Shown here: positions 53,120 through 63,237 of the stretch, in pieces
Layout: the number at the start of each line of letters is the position of its first letter
Position numbering within the stretch: position 1 is the stretch's first letter
DNA from: Leptospirillum sp.
GTDB lineage: Bacteria > Nitrospirota > Leptospirillia > Leptospirillales > Leptospirillaceae
Length of the DNA stretch: 64,000 nucleotides
Direction: 5' to 3'
NCBI GenBank assembly: GCA_027315205.1
Contig: DAHUYM010000003.1
Location: forward strand, 106,509 to 170,508
Program-made: the position numbers and the translations under genes
Notes under the pieces: model-generated
What the model saw: only the letters and a program-made list of their open reading frames with translations
Database searches by the model: none
What the model was told of the DNA's origin: nothing

Positions 53120-54223
53120 TTAAAGGACCAATCCCGCAGGAAGTTCCCGGGTATCGTAATCCCGTGACTGGATGACACGACCGGGTGAAACAGGAAGGAT
53201 CAGAGTCACTTTTCCGTCACGTGTCTTCTTATCGTTCTTGAGAAAGGGTTCGATCTCAGGATACGAAACGGCGCCCGGCCATTTTACGGGAAGCCGGGCT
53301 TTGGCCAGGAGGTCCCGGATAATTTCAAATGTCCCTTTTTCGGTTATCCCCAGCTTTTCTCCGATGCGGGTTACAGAAAGCATCCCCAAGGCAACGGCTT
53401 CTCCGTGAAGAATCCCTTCGTAGCCCAAAGCGGCTTCCAGCGCATGACCGAAGGTATGCCCGAAATTGAGATCCATCCGCAATCCGGCTTCTTTCTCATC
53501 TTTTGAAACGATGTCTCCCTTGTCCCGAACCGACATCTGTATCGCCGGAAACCAGATGTCCGGATCGAAAGACTCATCCGAAAGGTCGATCAGGTGCCGG
53601 TCGAGGTACGACAGAAGCTCGGAGTCCCCGATCAGGGCATACTTGATGACCTCTGCGAGCCCGGATCGGCGGTCTCTGATCGATAGCGTCCCCAAGGTAC
53701 CGGGGTCGATCCAGACCGCCTTCGGAGGATAGAATGTTCCAATGAGGTTCTTGCCTTCGCGATGATCAACACCGGTTTTTCCGCCAATCGAGGAATCAAC
53801 CTGCGCGACAACCGTGGTCGGAACGTGAATGAGAGGGATGCCCCTCAGAAGAACGGAAGCGGTAAATGCCCCCATGTCCCCGACGACGCCGCCCCCCACG
53901 ATCAGAAACGGATTTCGCCTTTCCCATTTGGCTTCGAGAAAATGATCGAGACATCGCGAAACCGATGTAAGATTTTTATAGGACTCCCCTTCAGGAAAAT
54001 CAAAGTTAATAATTTCAAAACCCGATGACCGTAATTTTTCACCCAGTCGATCGGCATGAAAGCGACGCACCGTAGGATTGGAAATCAGGCCGACCCGGCA
54101 ATAGTCAAGCCCGAGACCCACGAGTTCCTCCGGAATTTTTGCCAAAGACCCGTTTTCGATACAAACAGGATAATCTCCCGCCTGTGAACGGATCGTTCTC
54201 GAATCCCTCTTCACCTGAATCAT
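53120..54223 (-). CDS. aroB: 3-dehydroquinate synthase
   Basis: A 367-residue shikimate-pathway enzyme that cyclises DAHP using NAD and a metal. GGGVVGDMGAFTASVLLRGIPLIHVPTT, DSSIGGKTGVDH and LNFGHTFGHALE (metal-binding His) are all present. Some residues are added at the C-terminus. It overlaps aroK by 4 bases. Confidence 0.96.
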   Translation of the reverse strand: MIQVKRDSRTIRSQAGDYPVCIENGSLAKIPEELVGLGLDYCRVGLISNPTVRRFHADRLGEKLRSSGFEIINFDFPEGESYKNLTSVSRCLDHFLEAKWERRNPFLIVGGGVVGDMGAFTASVLLRGIPLIHVPTTVVAQVDSSIGGKTGVDHREGKNLIGTFYPPKAVWIDPGTLGTLSIRDRRSGLAEVIKYALIGDSELLSYLDRHLIDLSDESFDPDIWFPAIQMSVRDKGDIVSKDEKEAGLRMDLNFGHTFGHALEAALGYEGILHGEAVALGMLSVTRIGEKLGITEKGTFEIIRDLLAKARLPVKWPGAVSYPEIEPFLKNDKKTRDGKVTLILPVSPGRVIQSRDYDTRELPAGLVL

Positions 54224-54795
54224 GACTTTTCCGAATGCATGATCTTCATGGGTTCGGAGCCTTCAAGACAACGGGAAATAGCCTGTACAGCCTGTCCAAT
54301 TCCCATGCTCTCGGTATCGATCACATAATGTGCCACCTCTTCGTAAAGAGGCGCCCGTACGCTCAAGACGCTTTTCACCTCTTCCTCAAGAGAGGAAAGT
54401 TCGGTGAGACGCGGTCTTTGGCCGGAGGATCCGTGAAGGCGGGAAATCAGTTGGTCCGTTGGAACCCGCAGATAGACGACGACTCCATTCTTCCTCAAAA
54501 ACGTACGATTTCCATGGGACAAGACAACTCCCCCTCCTGTGGCAATGACACCTGAAGGAAGACTCTGAATGGTTTCAAGAATCCGGGTTTCGATCTCACG
54601 AAACAACGGTTCTCCCCTCGCTCTCCAGAAATTCGCGATAGAATCCCCGATATGCTCTTCGATCAGACGGTCCGTATCGTAAAAGGGAAGATCCAGCCTG
54701 CGGGCGAGCGCATGACCGATAGTCGTCTTTCCGGCTCCCCGTGCTCCGACCAATATGATATGGGAACCTGCATGCCTGCTGCCCACGGAAGCCAT
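54220..54795 (-). CDS. aroK: Shikimate kinase
   Basis: A 191-residue kinase that phosphorylates shikimate at O3. P-loop GARGAGKT at residues 17-24, DTDRLIEE with the Mg/shikimate Asp, the GGGVVLS loop and the lid RPRLTEL are visible. It lies between aroC (5 bases) and aroB (overlap). Confidence 0.95.
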   Translation of the reverse strand: MASVGSRHAGSHIILVGARGAGKTTIGHALARRLDLPFYDTDRLIEEHIGDSIANFWRARGEPLFREIETRILETIQSLPSGVIATGGGVVLSHGNRTFLRKNGVVVYLRVPTDQLISRLHGSSGQRPRLTELSSLEEEVKSVLSVRAPLYEEVAHYVIDTESMGIGQAVQAISRCLEGSEPMKIMHSEKS

Positions 54796-54800
54796 CGAAT

Positions 54801-55991
54801 TTATTTTCTATTCCACCGGATGGAATTCCTCGTTTCCGACGCATGGAAATGCGCCAGGAACTCCTCCACGGAATCCCCCCCGAATTTTTCGGATACCGCC
54901 TGAGCCAATGTAAGGCACGCCATCGCTTCCGAAACGACGGAGGCCGCGGGTACCGCACAGATGTCCGAGCGTTCGATCGTTGCCGGAGCCGATTTCCCTG
55001 TACTAAGATCGACTGATGGAAGCGGTTCGTACAGGGTCGAGATCGGTTTCATGGCAACACGGACCACTAGGGGCTGTCCATTTGAAACGCCGCCTTCGAC
55101 GCCACCGGCGTTATTTCTCGAACGCACGATCTCTGTCGCTCCTTCACCCGTTATGAACGGGTCGTGGACCTGGGATCCAAACCTCCGCGAAGATTCGAAG
55201 CCGAGACCTATCTCGACCCCCTTGATGGCCTGGATACTCATCATGGCCCTTGCCAAGGCGCCGTCGAGTCTCTGGTCCCATTGAACATAGCTTCCCAGCC
55301 CGACAGGAAGCGGATTCGTGCGGACTTCAAGGATCCCTCCCAGCGTGTCTCCCGCTTTTTTCGCTTCCCTGATGGCTTCGACCATTGAAGCGGAGACCGC
55401 AGGATCGGGGCAAAAAACCTCCGATCCCATGACCATTTCCCTTAGGCGCTCGAGATCCCCGAGAAGCTCCTCTGAGATGGGAGCGGGGATTTCGACCTGC
55501 CCTATCCGGAGGACATACGAACAGACTTCGATGCCGAGAAGAGCAAGATATCGCCGGGCGATACCGCCCAGCGCGACCCTGGTCGCCGTCTCCCGTGCAC
55601 TGGCACGTTCGAGTACATTACGCAAATCCTGATGGGCGTATTTCACGGCGCCGGCATAATCCGCATGCCCGGGCCGCGGAACATGTACGACCCGGCCCGG
55701 TTCCCCTTCCCGCGGGTTGGGATCCATATCCACATCCCAGTTCCGGAAATCTCGATTCTCGAGTACCACCGTGATCGGGGATCCCAAAGTTTTTCCCCTC
55801 CGGACCCCGGACAGGAATCGAACCTCATCGGTTTCGATTTTCATCCTTCCGCCGCGTCCGTAACCCATTTTTCTGCGGGAAAGATCGTGCTGCAACATAT
55901 CGACCGAAAGATCCATCCCCGCGGGAATACCTTCTATAATCCCAACCAACGCAGGTCCATGGGATTCTCCCGCCGTCACGAATCGGATCAT
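54801..55991 (-). CDS. aroC: Chorismate synthase
   Basis: A 396-residue FMN-dependent lyase, last enzyme of the shikimate pathway. Signatures are GESHGPALVGIIEGIPAG, GRASARETATRVALGGIARRYL (read ERASARETA here) and RSRNNAGGVEGGVSNG. Together with aroK and aroB it forms a compact aro module. Confidence 0.96.
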   Translation of the reverse strand: MIRFVTAGESHGPALVGIIEGIPAGMDLSVDMLQHDLSRRKMGYGRGGRMKIETDEVRFLSGVRRGKTLGSPITVVLENRDFRNWDVDMDPNPREGEPGRVVHVPRPGHADYAGAVKYAHQDLRNVLERASARETATRVALGGIARRYLALLGIEVCSYVLRIGQVEIPAPISEELLGDLERLREMVMGSEVFCPDPAVSASMVEAIREAKKAGDTLGGILEVRTNPLPVGLGSYVQWDQRLDGALARAMMSIQAIKGVEIGLGFESSRRFGSQVHDPFITGEGATEIVRSRNNAGGVEGGVSNGQPLVVRVAMKPISTLYEPLPSVDLSTGKSAPATIERSDICAVPAASVVSEAMACLTLAQAVSEKFGGDSVEEFLAHFHASETRNSIRWNRK

Positions 55992-56019
55992 GAATTGGAT
56001 TCTCCTGACTTCAGAGCCA

Positions 56020-56604
56020 TTACGGCATCATCGGCATCATGGGCATTCCGCCTCCCGAAGCTCCGCCACCAGGTTTGCTCGTATCGGGGCCCAAAACTTT
56101 TTTCTTCTTCTGAGGCATCAGGTGAAGTGTCACGCCAAGCAACGACTGAAAATCCGCCCCCAGATATGCCGTCTCCACGACGTGCATCCCTTTTCCGGGA
56201 ACAAAATCCACTTGTTCGACATGAGCATGCCGGACAAACGTCCGTACCCGTTTCAAAACGGCGGGTTTCCGGTCCAGTGCGTTGCCGACCGTTTCCGAAT
56301 TGGTCAGTGGAAGCTTTCGGATTTGGTCCATTAACGACTCTTCAGCCATTTCCCTCGCTGACAGATAAGCCAGAAGCCGTTCGGTACCGTCAAAACGGGT
56401 ATCCGGGGTCATGGGTTTTAAGGAATCGGCATGCAACACACGTCCCGACCACGGAAGCTCGTAGGAATAGATAGGCTTTTTCTTCGGAGCCGAAGAACAT
56501 CCCGATAGGGAAAAAAGGACCACGGAAAGGAGACAGATGCCGTAAACCATGAACGTGACGGACTCCCGACGTGATCGTGTCGACAATCGTTCTTGATCTC
56601 TCAT
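56020..56604 (-). CDS. Lipoprotein of unknown function
   Basis: A 194-residue exported lipoprotein: basic N-region, hydrophobic stretch (residues 18-33) and lipobox LSGC with Cys36. The middle (about 70-165) resembles the LPP20-type fold in layout, and the C-terminus is a Gly/Met/Pro-rich tail. The start is kept at 56604 because it overlaps the rapZ stop as ATGA. No function can be named. Confidence 0.72.
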   Translation of the reverse strand: MRDQERLSTRSRRESVTFMVYGICLLSVVLFSLSGCSSAPKKKPIYSYELPWSGRVLHADSLKPMTPDTRFDGTERLLAYLSAREMAEESLMDQIRKLPLTNSETVGNALDRKPAVLKRVRTFVRHAHVEQVDFVPGKGMHVVETAYLGADFQSLLGVTLHLMPQKKKKVLGPDTSKPGGGASGGGMPMMPMMP

Positions 56605-57467
56605 TTTTCGATGTCCCTATGAATGACTCTGATCGCGTACCCCTTGTTTTCAAAACGTTCTTTCAACGATTCCGCAATGGCCACCGACCTGTGTCGCCCC
56701 CCGGTGCATCCTATGCCAAGCGTGAGGAACGTCCTGCCTTCCTCGATATACTGAGGCAAAAGGTAGGAGAGATATTCCTCTGTCCTGTCGATAAATGGTG
56801 TCCCTCCCTGGGAAAGAACCATTTCACGGACGTTTACTTCCAGTCCCGTCAAGGATTTCAGTTCCGGCACATAGTTCGGATTTGGAAGGAAGCGCACATC
56901 CAGAACAAGGTCGCAGTCGATCGGAATACCATATTTAAAGCCGAACGACATAAGGAAAAGTTTAAGGGTTTCACCGGTTTCGCCTTTTCCATAATATTTT
57001 TTCAGAATCGATTTGAGTTCGGAAACCCGAAGATCCGACGTGCCTATAATCCGGTCCGCCCTTGTCCTGAGGGGCTCCAGTTTTTCGCGTTCTTCCCGGA
57101 TCGCCTCGACGACAGGGGCTCCTTCGTTCCTTAGCAGCGGATGCGGTCTGCGCGTTTCCGAAAAACGACGGATCAGCTCATTGTCGTCCGCCTCGAGAAA
57201 GATGAGCTCGACATTGGGGTGACGACTTTTAAAATCTTCAAAAAACTTCAAGAAGAGGTCCAGGAACCCTCGTTCCCGAATATCAATTCCCACCGCCACA
57301 TGCGTCATTTCCGGAACATGGTGCGTCACGAGATCCGAAAACGTCGGAAGCAACGGGGGCGGGAGATTATCGACGCAAAAATATCCCAAGTCCTCCAGTG
57401 CATGGATGGCATGGCTTTTCCCTGCGCCCGAAAGCCCGCTGACAAAAAGAAAATATGCCTTTCCCAC
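56601..57467 (-). CDS. rapZ: RNase adapter protein RapZ (YvcJ family)
   Basis: A 288-residue nucleotide-binding protein. P-loop GLSGAGKS at residues 10-17, GYFCVDNLPPPLLP, DIRERGFLD and the C-terminal GIGCTGGRHRSVAIAE are diagnostic. In E. coli it presents a small RNA to RNase E and controls amino-sugar supply; in other bacteria the role differs. It is downstream of hpf and rpoN as in enterobacteria. Confidence 0.94.
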   Translation of the reverse strand: MGKAYFLFVSGLSGAGKSHAIHALEDLGYFCVDNLPPPLLPTFSDLVTHHVPEMTHVAVGIDIRERGFLDLFLKFFEDFKSRHPNVELIFLEADDNELIRRFSETRRPHPLLRNEGAPVVEAIREEREKLEPLRTRADRIIGTSDLRVSELKSILKKYYGKGETGETLKLFLMSFGFKYGIPIDCDLVLDVRFLPNPNYVPELKSLTGLEVNVREMVLSQGGTPFIDRTEEYLSYLLPQYIEEGRTFLTLGIGCTGGRHRSVAIAESLKERFENKGYAIRVIHRDIEK

Positions 57468-57499
57468 GACGTATCGTACCTCGAATAGGCTTTCCGGAT

Positions 57500-58027
57500 T
57501 CAGTCCGGCTGTATTTGCCCCAGGCTTCCATCTCTGCGACGGTATAGGACCCGAAGCGTTTGGGATTCAACATCCGTATAGAGGAAAAAATCCTTGTCCA
57601 GCAGTTCCATCTGGAGGATGGCATCGTCCAGGTTCATCGGCTTGACCGGGAAGCGCTTGGTCTTGACCAGGGACGGAAGAGGCCTTTGCGGAGCCGCCCC
57701 TGCATCGCCAAGGGCTTTTCCTCCGGCGGGGTTTCCTTCTCGGGCGAGGCGAATTTTTTCCTTGAATCGCACGAGTTGTCGTTCGAGCTTGTCGGTGGCC
57801 AGGTCGAGGGATCCATAGAGGTCATTCGTTACGGATTCGGCGTGGATGAGTCTTCCATTGGCATGGAGGGTCACTTCGACTTTTTGTCGAAATTTCTCGA
57901 CTGAAAGAATCACGTCGGCACGGGTATTTTCCGGAGCGAGTTTATTCAAAATATCCAGTTTCTCCTCGATCCTTCCCCGCATGGCATCGGTAAGATCCAT
58001 ATGGCGTGCCGTCAGATTGATTTGCAT
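57500..58027 (-). CDS. hpf: Ribosome hibernation promoting factor, long form
   Basis: A 175-residue protein with the N-terminal HPF/YfiA domain (MQINLTARHMDLTDAMRGRI) and a C-terminal dimerisation domain (FPVKPMNLDDAILQMELLDKDFF) that defines the long form able to make 100S ribosome dimers alone. The ATG at 58027 has AAAGGAGAG at 7 bases; upstream in-frame codons are rejected. It follows rpoN by 43 bases. Confidence 0.95.
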   Translation of the reverse strand: MQINLTARHMDLTDAMRGRIEEKLDILNKLAPENTRADVILSVEKFRQKVEVTLHANGRLIHAESVTNDLYGSLDLATDKLERQLVRFKEKIRLAREGNPAGGKALGDAGAAPQRPLPSLVKTKRFPVKPMNLDDAILQMELLDKDFFLYTDVESQTLRVLYRRRDGSLGQIQPD

Positions 58028-58070
58028 GCGACGCTCTCCTTTCCTGACGTAACAGGTTTCCATCGATGGG

Positions 58071-59525
58071 TCAAACCACGTGCTCGCGCTTACGTTTATT
58101 GACCGGTGGAATATCAAGTTCCATCCTGTATTTGGCTACGGTTCTTCTGGCGATCACGATACCTTCCTTTTCAAGGAGATTCATGATTTCCTGGTCTGTC
58201 AGAGGGGATTCCGGGGATTCCCCGCGTACCATCCCGCGAATTTTTTCGCGAACGCTGACAGAAGAATGATCGGAGCCTGATTGGGAAGGAATGCTTCCTG
58301 AGAAGAAAAACTTGAGTTCGACAAGACCGAACGGGGTTTCGGCATACTTTTGATTCGTCACCCGCGAGATCGTCGATTCGTGAAGACTCAAATCCTGAGC
58401 GATCGTCTTCAGGACAAGCGGACGCAGCGAAGACGGACCGCGGTGAAAAAAATCCGGCTGGTATCGAAGAATGGCTTCAGCAACGCGTAATATAGTTTTC
58501 TTGCGCTGTTCGATGCTCTTCATGAACCACATGGCGGATTTCAGCTTGTCTTCGATGTATTCCCGAGTCTTATCCTTTTTTTCCATGGTCTTCAGGAGGG
58601 ATCGGTAGGAGGCCTGGATCTTCAACCGCGGGACTCCTTCATCGTTCAGGCTGACCCGGATTTCTCCGTTTCCCGCGTCGTAAAATCGGACATCGGGGGA
58701 AATGATCGTCGCGACATCCCGAAAATAGGGCCTGCCGGGTTTGGGTTCCATTTTCCTTATGATCTGCCCTGCACGCTGGACGTCCTCTGCGGAAACAGAT
58801 AGGGAACGAGCGATAATCTTATACTTTGTTTCCAGGAATTCATCGAGATGGTCATCGAGAATAGACCACACAAGCGTTTTCTCAAGTCCGAGGCCTTTTG
58901 CCTGGATCATCAGGCATTCACGAAGGTCTCTGGCTGCGACACCTGGAGGATCGCATTCCTGAACCCAGGAAAGGACCCGTTGGAAGAAAACCTGGGAAAC
59001 ATACAGCTCTTTCGGAATTTCCTCTTCGGAAAGAACGAGGTAGCCGTCTTCATTGATGTTTCCGATCAGATAATCCGCCAGCTTCCTTTCTCCGTCCGTC
59101 ATGTCCCGAAACGAGAGCTGCCAAAGAAGATGGTCCTCCAGAGTCGTGGGAGACGCGAGAACTTTCTCATAAGAAAAATCGTTTTCGGTTTCTTCGCGAA
59201 TCATCCTTTCTTCATTAAAGAGTCCCGAATCGTCGAGATTTTCTTCGATCGGGTCCCATGCGGTTAGAGACGTCTCCGGGTCGCTGTCCAGCCCGTCACC
59301 CTCGCTCCCGTCCTCGTTGTCATCGGGGAGCTTCACGTCCTCGTCGGACTCTTCTTCCCAGGGATCTTCTTCATCCAGTTCGAGAAGGGGATTGATTTGG
59401 GCTTCCTGAATAATTTCCTCGCGAAGATCCAGCTTTGAAAGCATCAGGAGATGGATGGCCTGCTGCAACTGGGGGGTCATGACCATTTTCTGCCCCAGTT
59501 TGATTTCGAGCCTTTGGCGGATCAC
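58071..59525 (-). CDS. rpoN: RNA polymerase sigma-54 factor RpoN
   Basis: A 484-residue sigma-54. Region I is Gln/Leu-rich ([18 protein letters not shown]), an acidic region II follows (about 50-90), then the core-binding and HTH domains, with the RpoN box [10 protein letters not shown] near residue 465. It recognises -24/-12 promoters and needs AAA+ activators, none of which is in this window. It overlaps lptB by 4 bases. Confidence 0.97.
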   Translation of the reverse strand: MIRQRLEIKLGQKMVMTPQLQQAIHLLMLSKLDLREEIIQEAQINPLLELDEEDPWEEESDEDVKLPDDNEDGSEGDGLDSDPETSLTAWDPIEENLDDSGLFNEERMIREETENDFSYEKVLASPTTLEDHLLWQLSFRDMTDGERKLADYLIGNINEDGYLVLSEEEIPKELYVSQVFFQRVLSWVQECDPPGVAARDLRECLMIQAKGLGLEKTLVWSILDDHLDEFLETKYKIIARSLSVSAEDVQRAGQIIRKMEPKPGRPYFRDVATIISPDVRFYDAGNGEIRVSLNDEGVPRLKIQASYRSLLKTMEKKDKTREYIEDKLKSAMWFMKSIEQRKKTILRVAEAILRYQPDFFHRGPSSLRPLVLKTIAQDLSLHESTISRVTNQKYAETPFGLVELKFFFSGSIPSQSGSDHSSVSVREKIRGMVRGESPESPLTDQEIMNLLEKEGIVIARRTVAKYRMELDIPPVNKRKREHVV

Positions 59526-60271
59526 GCGTCCTCCTCGGTGAAAACGGGAGAGTTCAAGGTGAATTTCTCCCCGAGATAGAACGCTCTTGCTTTGGGGCTT
59601 GACGCAATCTTCCTTGGCGATCCTTCTTCCAGAATCTTTCCTTGATTGATGACATAGGCCCGGTCCGTGATCTCAAGGGTTTCCCGGACATTATGGTCCG
59701 TGATCAAAACACCGATGTTGTTCCGCCGCAGTTGGGCAATGATTTTCTGAATCTCGATCACCGCGATCGGGTCGACTCCCGCAAAAGGCTCGTCCAGAAG
59801 AATATACCGGGGTTTTGTGGCCAGTGCACGCGAGACCTCCACACGCCTTCGTTCGCCTCCCGACAGGGTGTACGCCTTGTTTTTCGCAAGGTGGGCGATA
59901 TTAAGTTCTTCCAGGAGTGTTTTCAAGCGTTCTTCTTTCTCCCCCTTGGGAAGGTCCAGGTATTCCAGCACGGCAAGGATATTTTCTTCGACCGTGAGCT
60001 TACGGAAAATCGAGGATTCCTGGGGAAGATAGCTGATTCCCTTGCGAGCCCGGACATGCATCGGGTGATACGCGATGTCCTGATCGTCCATCAGAATTTG
60101 TCCACCATCCGGGCGAACGAGACCCACGATCATATAGAAGGTCGTGGTCTTTCCCGCACCGTTCGGTCCCAGGAGACCAACAACTTCTCCCCGATTGACA
60201 TTGATACTGACTCCGTCGACGACCCATCTTTTTCGATATTTCTTCTTGAGACCCATCACTTCGATTGACAT
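59522..60271 (-). CDS. lptB: LPS export ABC transporter ATP-binding protein LptB
   Basis: A 249-residue ABC ATPase. Walker [10 protein letters not shown], signature [10 protein letters not shown], Walker [14 protein letters not shown] and switch His in ITDHNVRE are intact. With LptF, LptG and LptC it drives lipopolysaccharide to the outer membrane. It lies 6 bases after lptA. Confidence 0.96.
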   Translation of the reverse strand: MSIEVMGLKKKYRKRWVVDGVSINVNRGEVVGLLGPNGAGKTTTFYMIVGLVRPDGGQILMDDQDIAYHPMHVRARKGISYLPQESSIFRKLTVEENILAVLEYLDLPKGEKEERLKTLLEELNIAHLAKNKAYTLSGGERRRVEVSRALATKPRYILLDEPFAGVDPIAVIEIQKIIAQLRRNNIGVLITDHNVRETLEITDRAYVINQGKILEEGSPRKIASSPKARAFYLGEKFTLNSPVFTEEDA

Positions 60272-60277
60272 CCGGCG

Positions 60278-60832
60278 CTAGAACCCCCCTTCGCCTTTTT
60301 GCCGTTCCGAGCCCTGCTTCCCTCCGGGTCGGTGGGACTGAAGAAGCATCAGGCTATGGCCCTGCACAAGACTTTTGTTGATTCGGGTAAAAAAGGTGAT
60401 GCGTTCGCCGGAGATCCGGTCGCCATTCTGGATCACTACGGGGAGTCGGGTGAGCACGAAAAGGTGGCTTGCTTCGATGTAGACCGCTTTTCCTGCGTAC
60501 GCGACCCTATTTCCCTTTTTTATGTAAACATGCCCCCGGGCGACCATCGTCTGGATTTTCTTCGCCTTGCTGTCGGCATGCATATTATCCATAAGGGTCG
60601 ACCCTTTTCCGGGAGGTACGAGGTATACATCGAGAGAATCCGCTTTCAGGAGCAGCCCTTTCTTCACTAGGTGCACATGGCCCACGAAATGGATTTCATT
60701 TTGTATGTTTTCGGCCAGCATATGATCGGCTTTGATGACGGTGGAAATGGGTTGGACCTGTGGGACCGGATCCGCCGATGCTCCCCCGCAGCACAGGACG
60801 AATGACGTTCCAGCAATACCGATCGCCTTCAT
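60278..60832 (-). CDS. lptA: LPS transport periplasmic protein LptA
   Basis: A protein of about 184 residues with an OstA-like beta-jellyroll (ENIQNEIHFVGHVHLVKKG, VARGHVYIKKGNRVAYAGK). The start is uncertain: the ATG at 60832 gives a normal signal peptide ending in ASA; codons up to 60907 are open but overlap lptC and would put 25 residues before it. LptA bridges the periplasm for LPS. The Gly/Lys/Gln-rich end is unremarkable. Confidence 0.85.
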   Translation of the reverse strand: MKAIGIAGTSFVLCCGGASADPVPQVQPISTVIKADHMLAENIQNEIHFVGHVHLVKKGLLLKADSLDVYLVPPGKGSTLMDNMHADSKAKKIQTMVARGHVYIKKGNRVAYAGKAVYIEASHLFVLTRLPVVIQNGDRISGERITFFTRINKSLVQGHSLMLLQSHRPGGKQGSERQKGEGGF

Positions 60833-60872
60833 AGCGTTTTGGACAATACGACCGATGTCCCGTATTCCGCCA

Positions 60873-61454
60873 TTAGCCTGCAAAAACGGCCCGCACATTT
60901 CGATCAATCCAAAACGATTGCGAACGGGGGACGGACTTTAGACCATCTCCCTGAATAATCATCGATGGACCGAGAATAATGACATGTCCGCTCGAAAGGA
61001 CTTCATCGTCTTTATCCTGATAGTCGAGATGAGACGCAATGACCACAAGTCCGGTTGAAAAGCGGGCAGAAACGGGTCTCAAAACCTTCTCGACATAAAA
61101 TTGATGCTTCAATTGGTCGATGACGCCGCGATCACCGCTGATCACAAGGGTTAGGGTCGGGCTTAGAATAATCTTGGCCGAGAGGTTCCACAGGCGGGTT
61201 TTGGCTTCGTTTTTCCCCAATGCAGCCTGTCCGGCCTTCACGAACCATTTTGTCTTTCCATCCAGGGTCCGGGTATAAAGAAAATCGGTAATCATGATCT
61301 GAGCCTGGGGGATCGGGTGGGCATCCGTCGGAACATCCCCTTTCTTCTTCACGTGGACCCGGGCGATGTACCCCATATACCCAAGTGTGACCAGGATTGG
61401 GATCAAAACCATTCCGATTACGAAAATGCGATTGCGGAAGACACGGTTCAACAT
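60873..61454 (-). CDS. lptC: LPS export protein LptC
   Basis: A 193-residue bitopic protein: N-terminal membrane helix (about residues 9-31) and a periplasmic LptC domain with ITDFLYTRTLDGKTKWFVKAG. It receives LPS from LptB2FG and hands it to LptA. It is the first gene of the lpt-rpoN run, 96 bases after mdh. Confidence 0.9.
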   Translation of the reverse strand: MLNRVFRNRIFVIGMVLIPILVTLGYMGYIARVHVKKKGDVPTDAHPIPQAQIMITDFLYTRTLDGKTKWFVKAGQAALGKNEAKTRLWNLSAKIILSPTLTLVISGDRGVIDQLKHQFYVEKVLRPVSARFSTGLVVIASHLDYQDKDDEVLSSGHVIILGPSMIIQGDGLKSVPRSQSFWIDRNVRAVFAG

Positions 61455-61550
61455 GCGTCCGTCCCGGCGGAGCGCTCTGGGATATGACGAACCCTCAGAC
61501 AGCCTGCGGATACCGGAGGTAAGTTCCCATGATGACCCGCCACTTTCTCT

Positions 61551-62513
61551 TCATCCCCGACCCAATTGTGGAAACAGCTTTTCAAGGGTCCGAATGCCTT
61601 CCCGTATGGCCTCCACGGACATTTGGAAAGCACTTTCTTCTTCTTGGGAAAGAGGGAGCGTCACGATTTCTTCCATTCCGATATTCCCGATCCGGATAGG
61701 AACGCCTGAAAATACGCCCTTTACTCCATATTCCCCTTCAAGATAGACCGAACTCGGAACAATCCGGTGACGGTCGTGGAGGATCGATTCAATCATCAAA
61801 TAAATGGCGGCCGCCGGAGCAAAGTACGCTGAAGAATCCTTCATGAGCCGAACGATTTCCCCACCTCCGTCCCGTGTTCTCAGGACGATTTTATCCAGAG
61901 TCTGCTTGTCCAGGATCTTTTGCAGCGGAACACCCGCGACGGTCGAGAATTCGAGGAGAGGTACCATGTAATCCCCATGCCCTCCCATCACCATCGTCTG
62001 GATATTGGACACGGATGTCTGTGTTTCTTCGGAGAGGAAGTATGCGAATCGCGAAGAGTCGAGCGCGCCGCCCATGCCGATAATGCGCTCACGCGGAAAA
62101 CCTGTGATCTTCCAAAGCATGTAGGCCATCAGGTCCATCGGGTTCGTCACCATGATCACGACGGAATCCGGTGCGTTGTCACGAATCTTCTGGGCGACCT
62201 CGATCATGACCTCCCCGTTCTTATGCAGGAGGTCATCTCGAGTCATTCCCGGCTTCCGTGAAAATCCTGCCGTCACGACAACGACCGACGACCCTTCGAT
62301 GTCGCTATAGCTTCCTGATCCGTGAATCCGTGTATCGAATCCAAGCAGGGGACCGGATTCCGATATATCGAGAGCTTTTCCTTGGGCCACTCCTTCGCGA
62401 ACGTCAAGGATCACAACGTCGGCCAAGCCGTTTTCCACGATTTTCTGGGCCGTTGTCGCTCCGACATTTCCTGCTCCGACAATCGATACCTTCCGTCTTT
62501 TTCTCGGGCGCAA
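61551..62513 (-). CDS. mdh: Malate dehydrogenase (LDH-like type)
   Basis: A 320-residue NAD-dependent enzyme. The Rossmann motif GAGNVG is at residues 13-18, GFSRKPGMTRDDLL carries the Arg that selects malate/oxaloacetate over lactate/pyruvate (a Gln there in LDH), and MGGHGDYMVPL has the catalytic His. A TTG start at 62513 with AAGGGGG upstream gives the family length; an ATG at 62570 would add 19 residues unlike the family. It works in the TCA cycle. Confidence 0.92.
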   Translation of the reverse strand: MRPRKRRKVSIVGAGNVGATTAQKIVENGLADVVILDVREGVAQGKALDISESGPLLGFDTRIHGSGSYSDIEGSSVVVVTAGFSRKPGMTRDDLLHKNGEVMIEVAQKIRDNAPDSVVIMVTNPMDLMAYMLWKITGFPRERIIGMGGALDSSRFAYFLSEETQTSVSNIQTMVMGGHGDYMVPLLEFSTVAGVPLQKILDKQTLDKIVLRTRDGGGEIVRLMKDSSAYFAPAAAIYLMIESILHDRHRIVPSSVYLEGEYGVKGVFSGVPIRIGNIGMEEIVTLPLSQEEESAFQMSVEAIREGIRTLEKLFPQLGRG

Positions 62514-62770
62514 CGTTGACCCCCTTCCCAATTCCCGGATCGCGCTTTCCAGAAAAAACGCTCCGGCCAAGGTTCTTGTAAGGTCCGATCTGAATCGATT
62601 CGGCGGTTTTCAGGAATGGTAGTCGAAGAAGGCAAAAAAGACAAGGTGAAAGGGTATAGGCATCAACTTTGCTAGGTTTTTAAAACCCTCTCGCAATTTC
62701 TCAGATACCTCTCAGGAGGATATACTTCGATTGAGGCATAAATTTAGCTCGAACAAGGAAGGAATCGTCG

Positions 62771-63214
62771 ATGAAACCAACATGGATCTTGGTATGCGGA
62801 AGAGATGGGGCACGTCTGTTCGAGCATTCCGGAGGGGAAAAGAAGATTCGGCTTGTCGAGACATTTTCACATCCCGAAGGACGGCTGAAAGAACAAGACA
62901 TCGTATCGGACAGAGCCGGGAGAAATTTTCACAGAATCGACAAGGTCTCTCATTCCGGAGGCAAATCGGGGGATCCCATAGCCCATTCGGATCGTCTCTT
63001 TGTCGAAGAACTCGCGGATTATCTGAAAAAAGGACGCGAATCTTCCTCCTATCGGCGCCTTTACCTTGTCGCGTCACCACGACTTCTGGGCATCCTGAAA
63101 GAGGGTATCGATTCGGAAACAATGAAAACCATCACAGGTTTTCATGAAAAAAATCTGTCCCATTTTCCGGAAGAGGAAGTCAGCCTTATTCTCGCCCGGG
63201 AGCTTGTCCTGTGA
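62771..63214 (+). CDS. Host attachment family protein
   Basis: A 147-residue protein of the family named for a plant-pathogen attachment protein (Host_attach), related to the bacterial release-factor-like fold. It begins with WILVCGRDGARLFEH and ends with FPEEEVSLILARELVL; in between, SDRAGRNF and HSDRLFVEELADYL match the usual pattern. A GGAAGGA ribosome site precedes the ATG. Despite the name, in free-living bacteria the function is unknown. It is divergent from mdh. Confidence 0.8.
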   Translation: MKPTWILVCGRDGARLFEHSGGEKKIRLVETFSHPEGRLKEQDIVSDRAGRNFHRIDKVSHSGGKSGDPIAHSDRLFVEELADYLKKGRESSSYRRLYLVASPRLLGILKEGIDSETMKTITGFHEKNLSHFPEEEVSLILARELVL

Positions 63215-63237
63215 ACTCGGGTTTTGGAAAGAGTACT

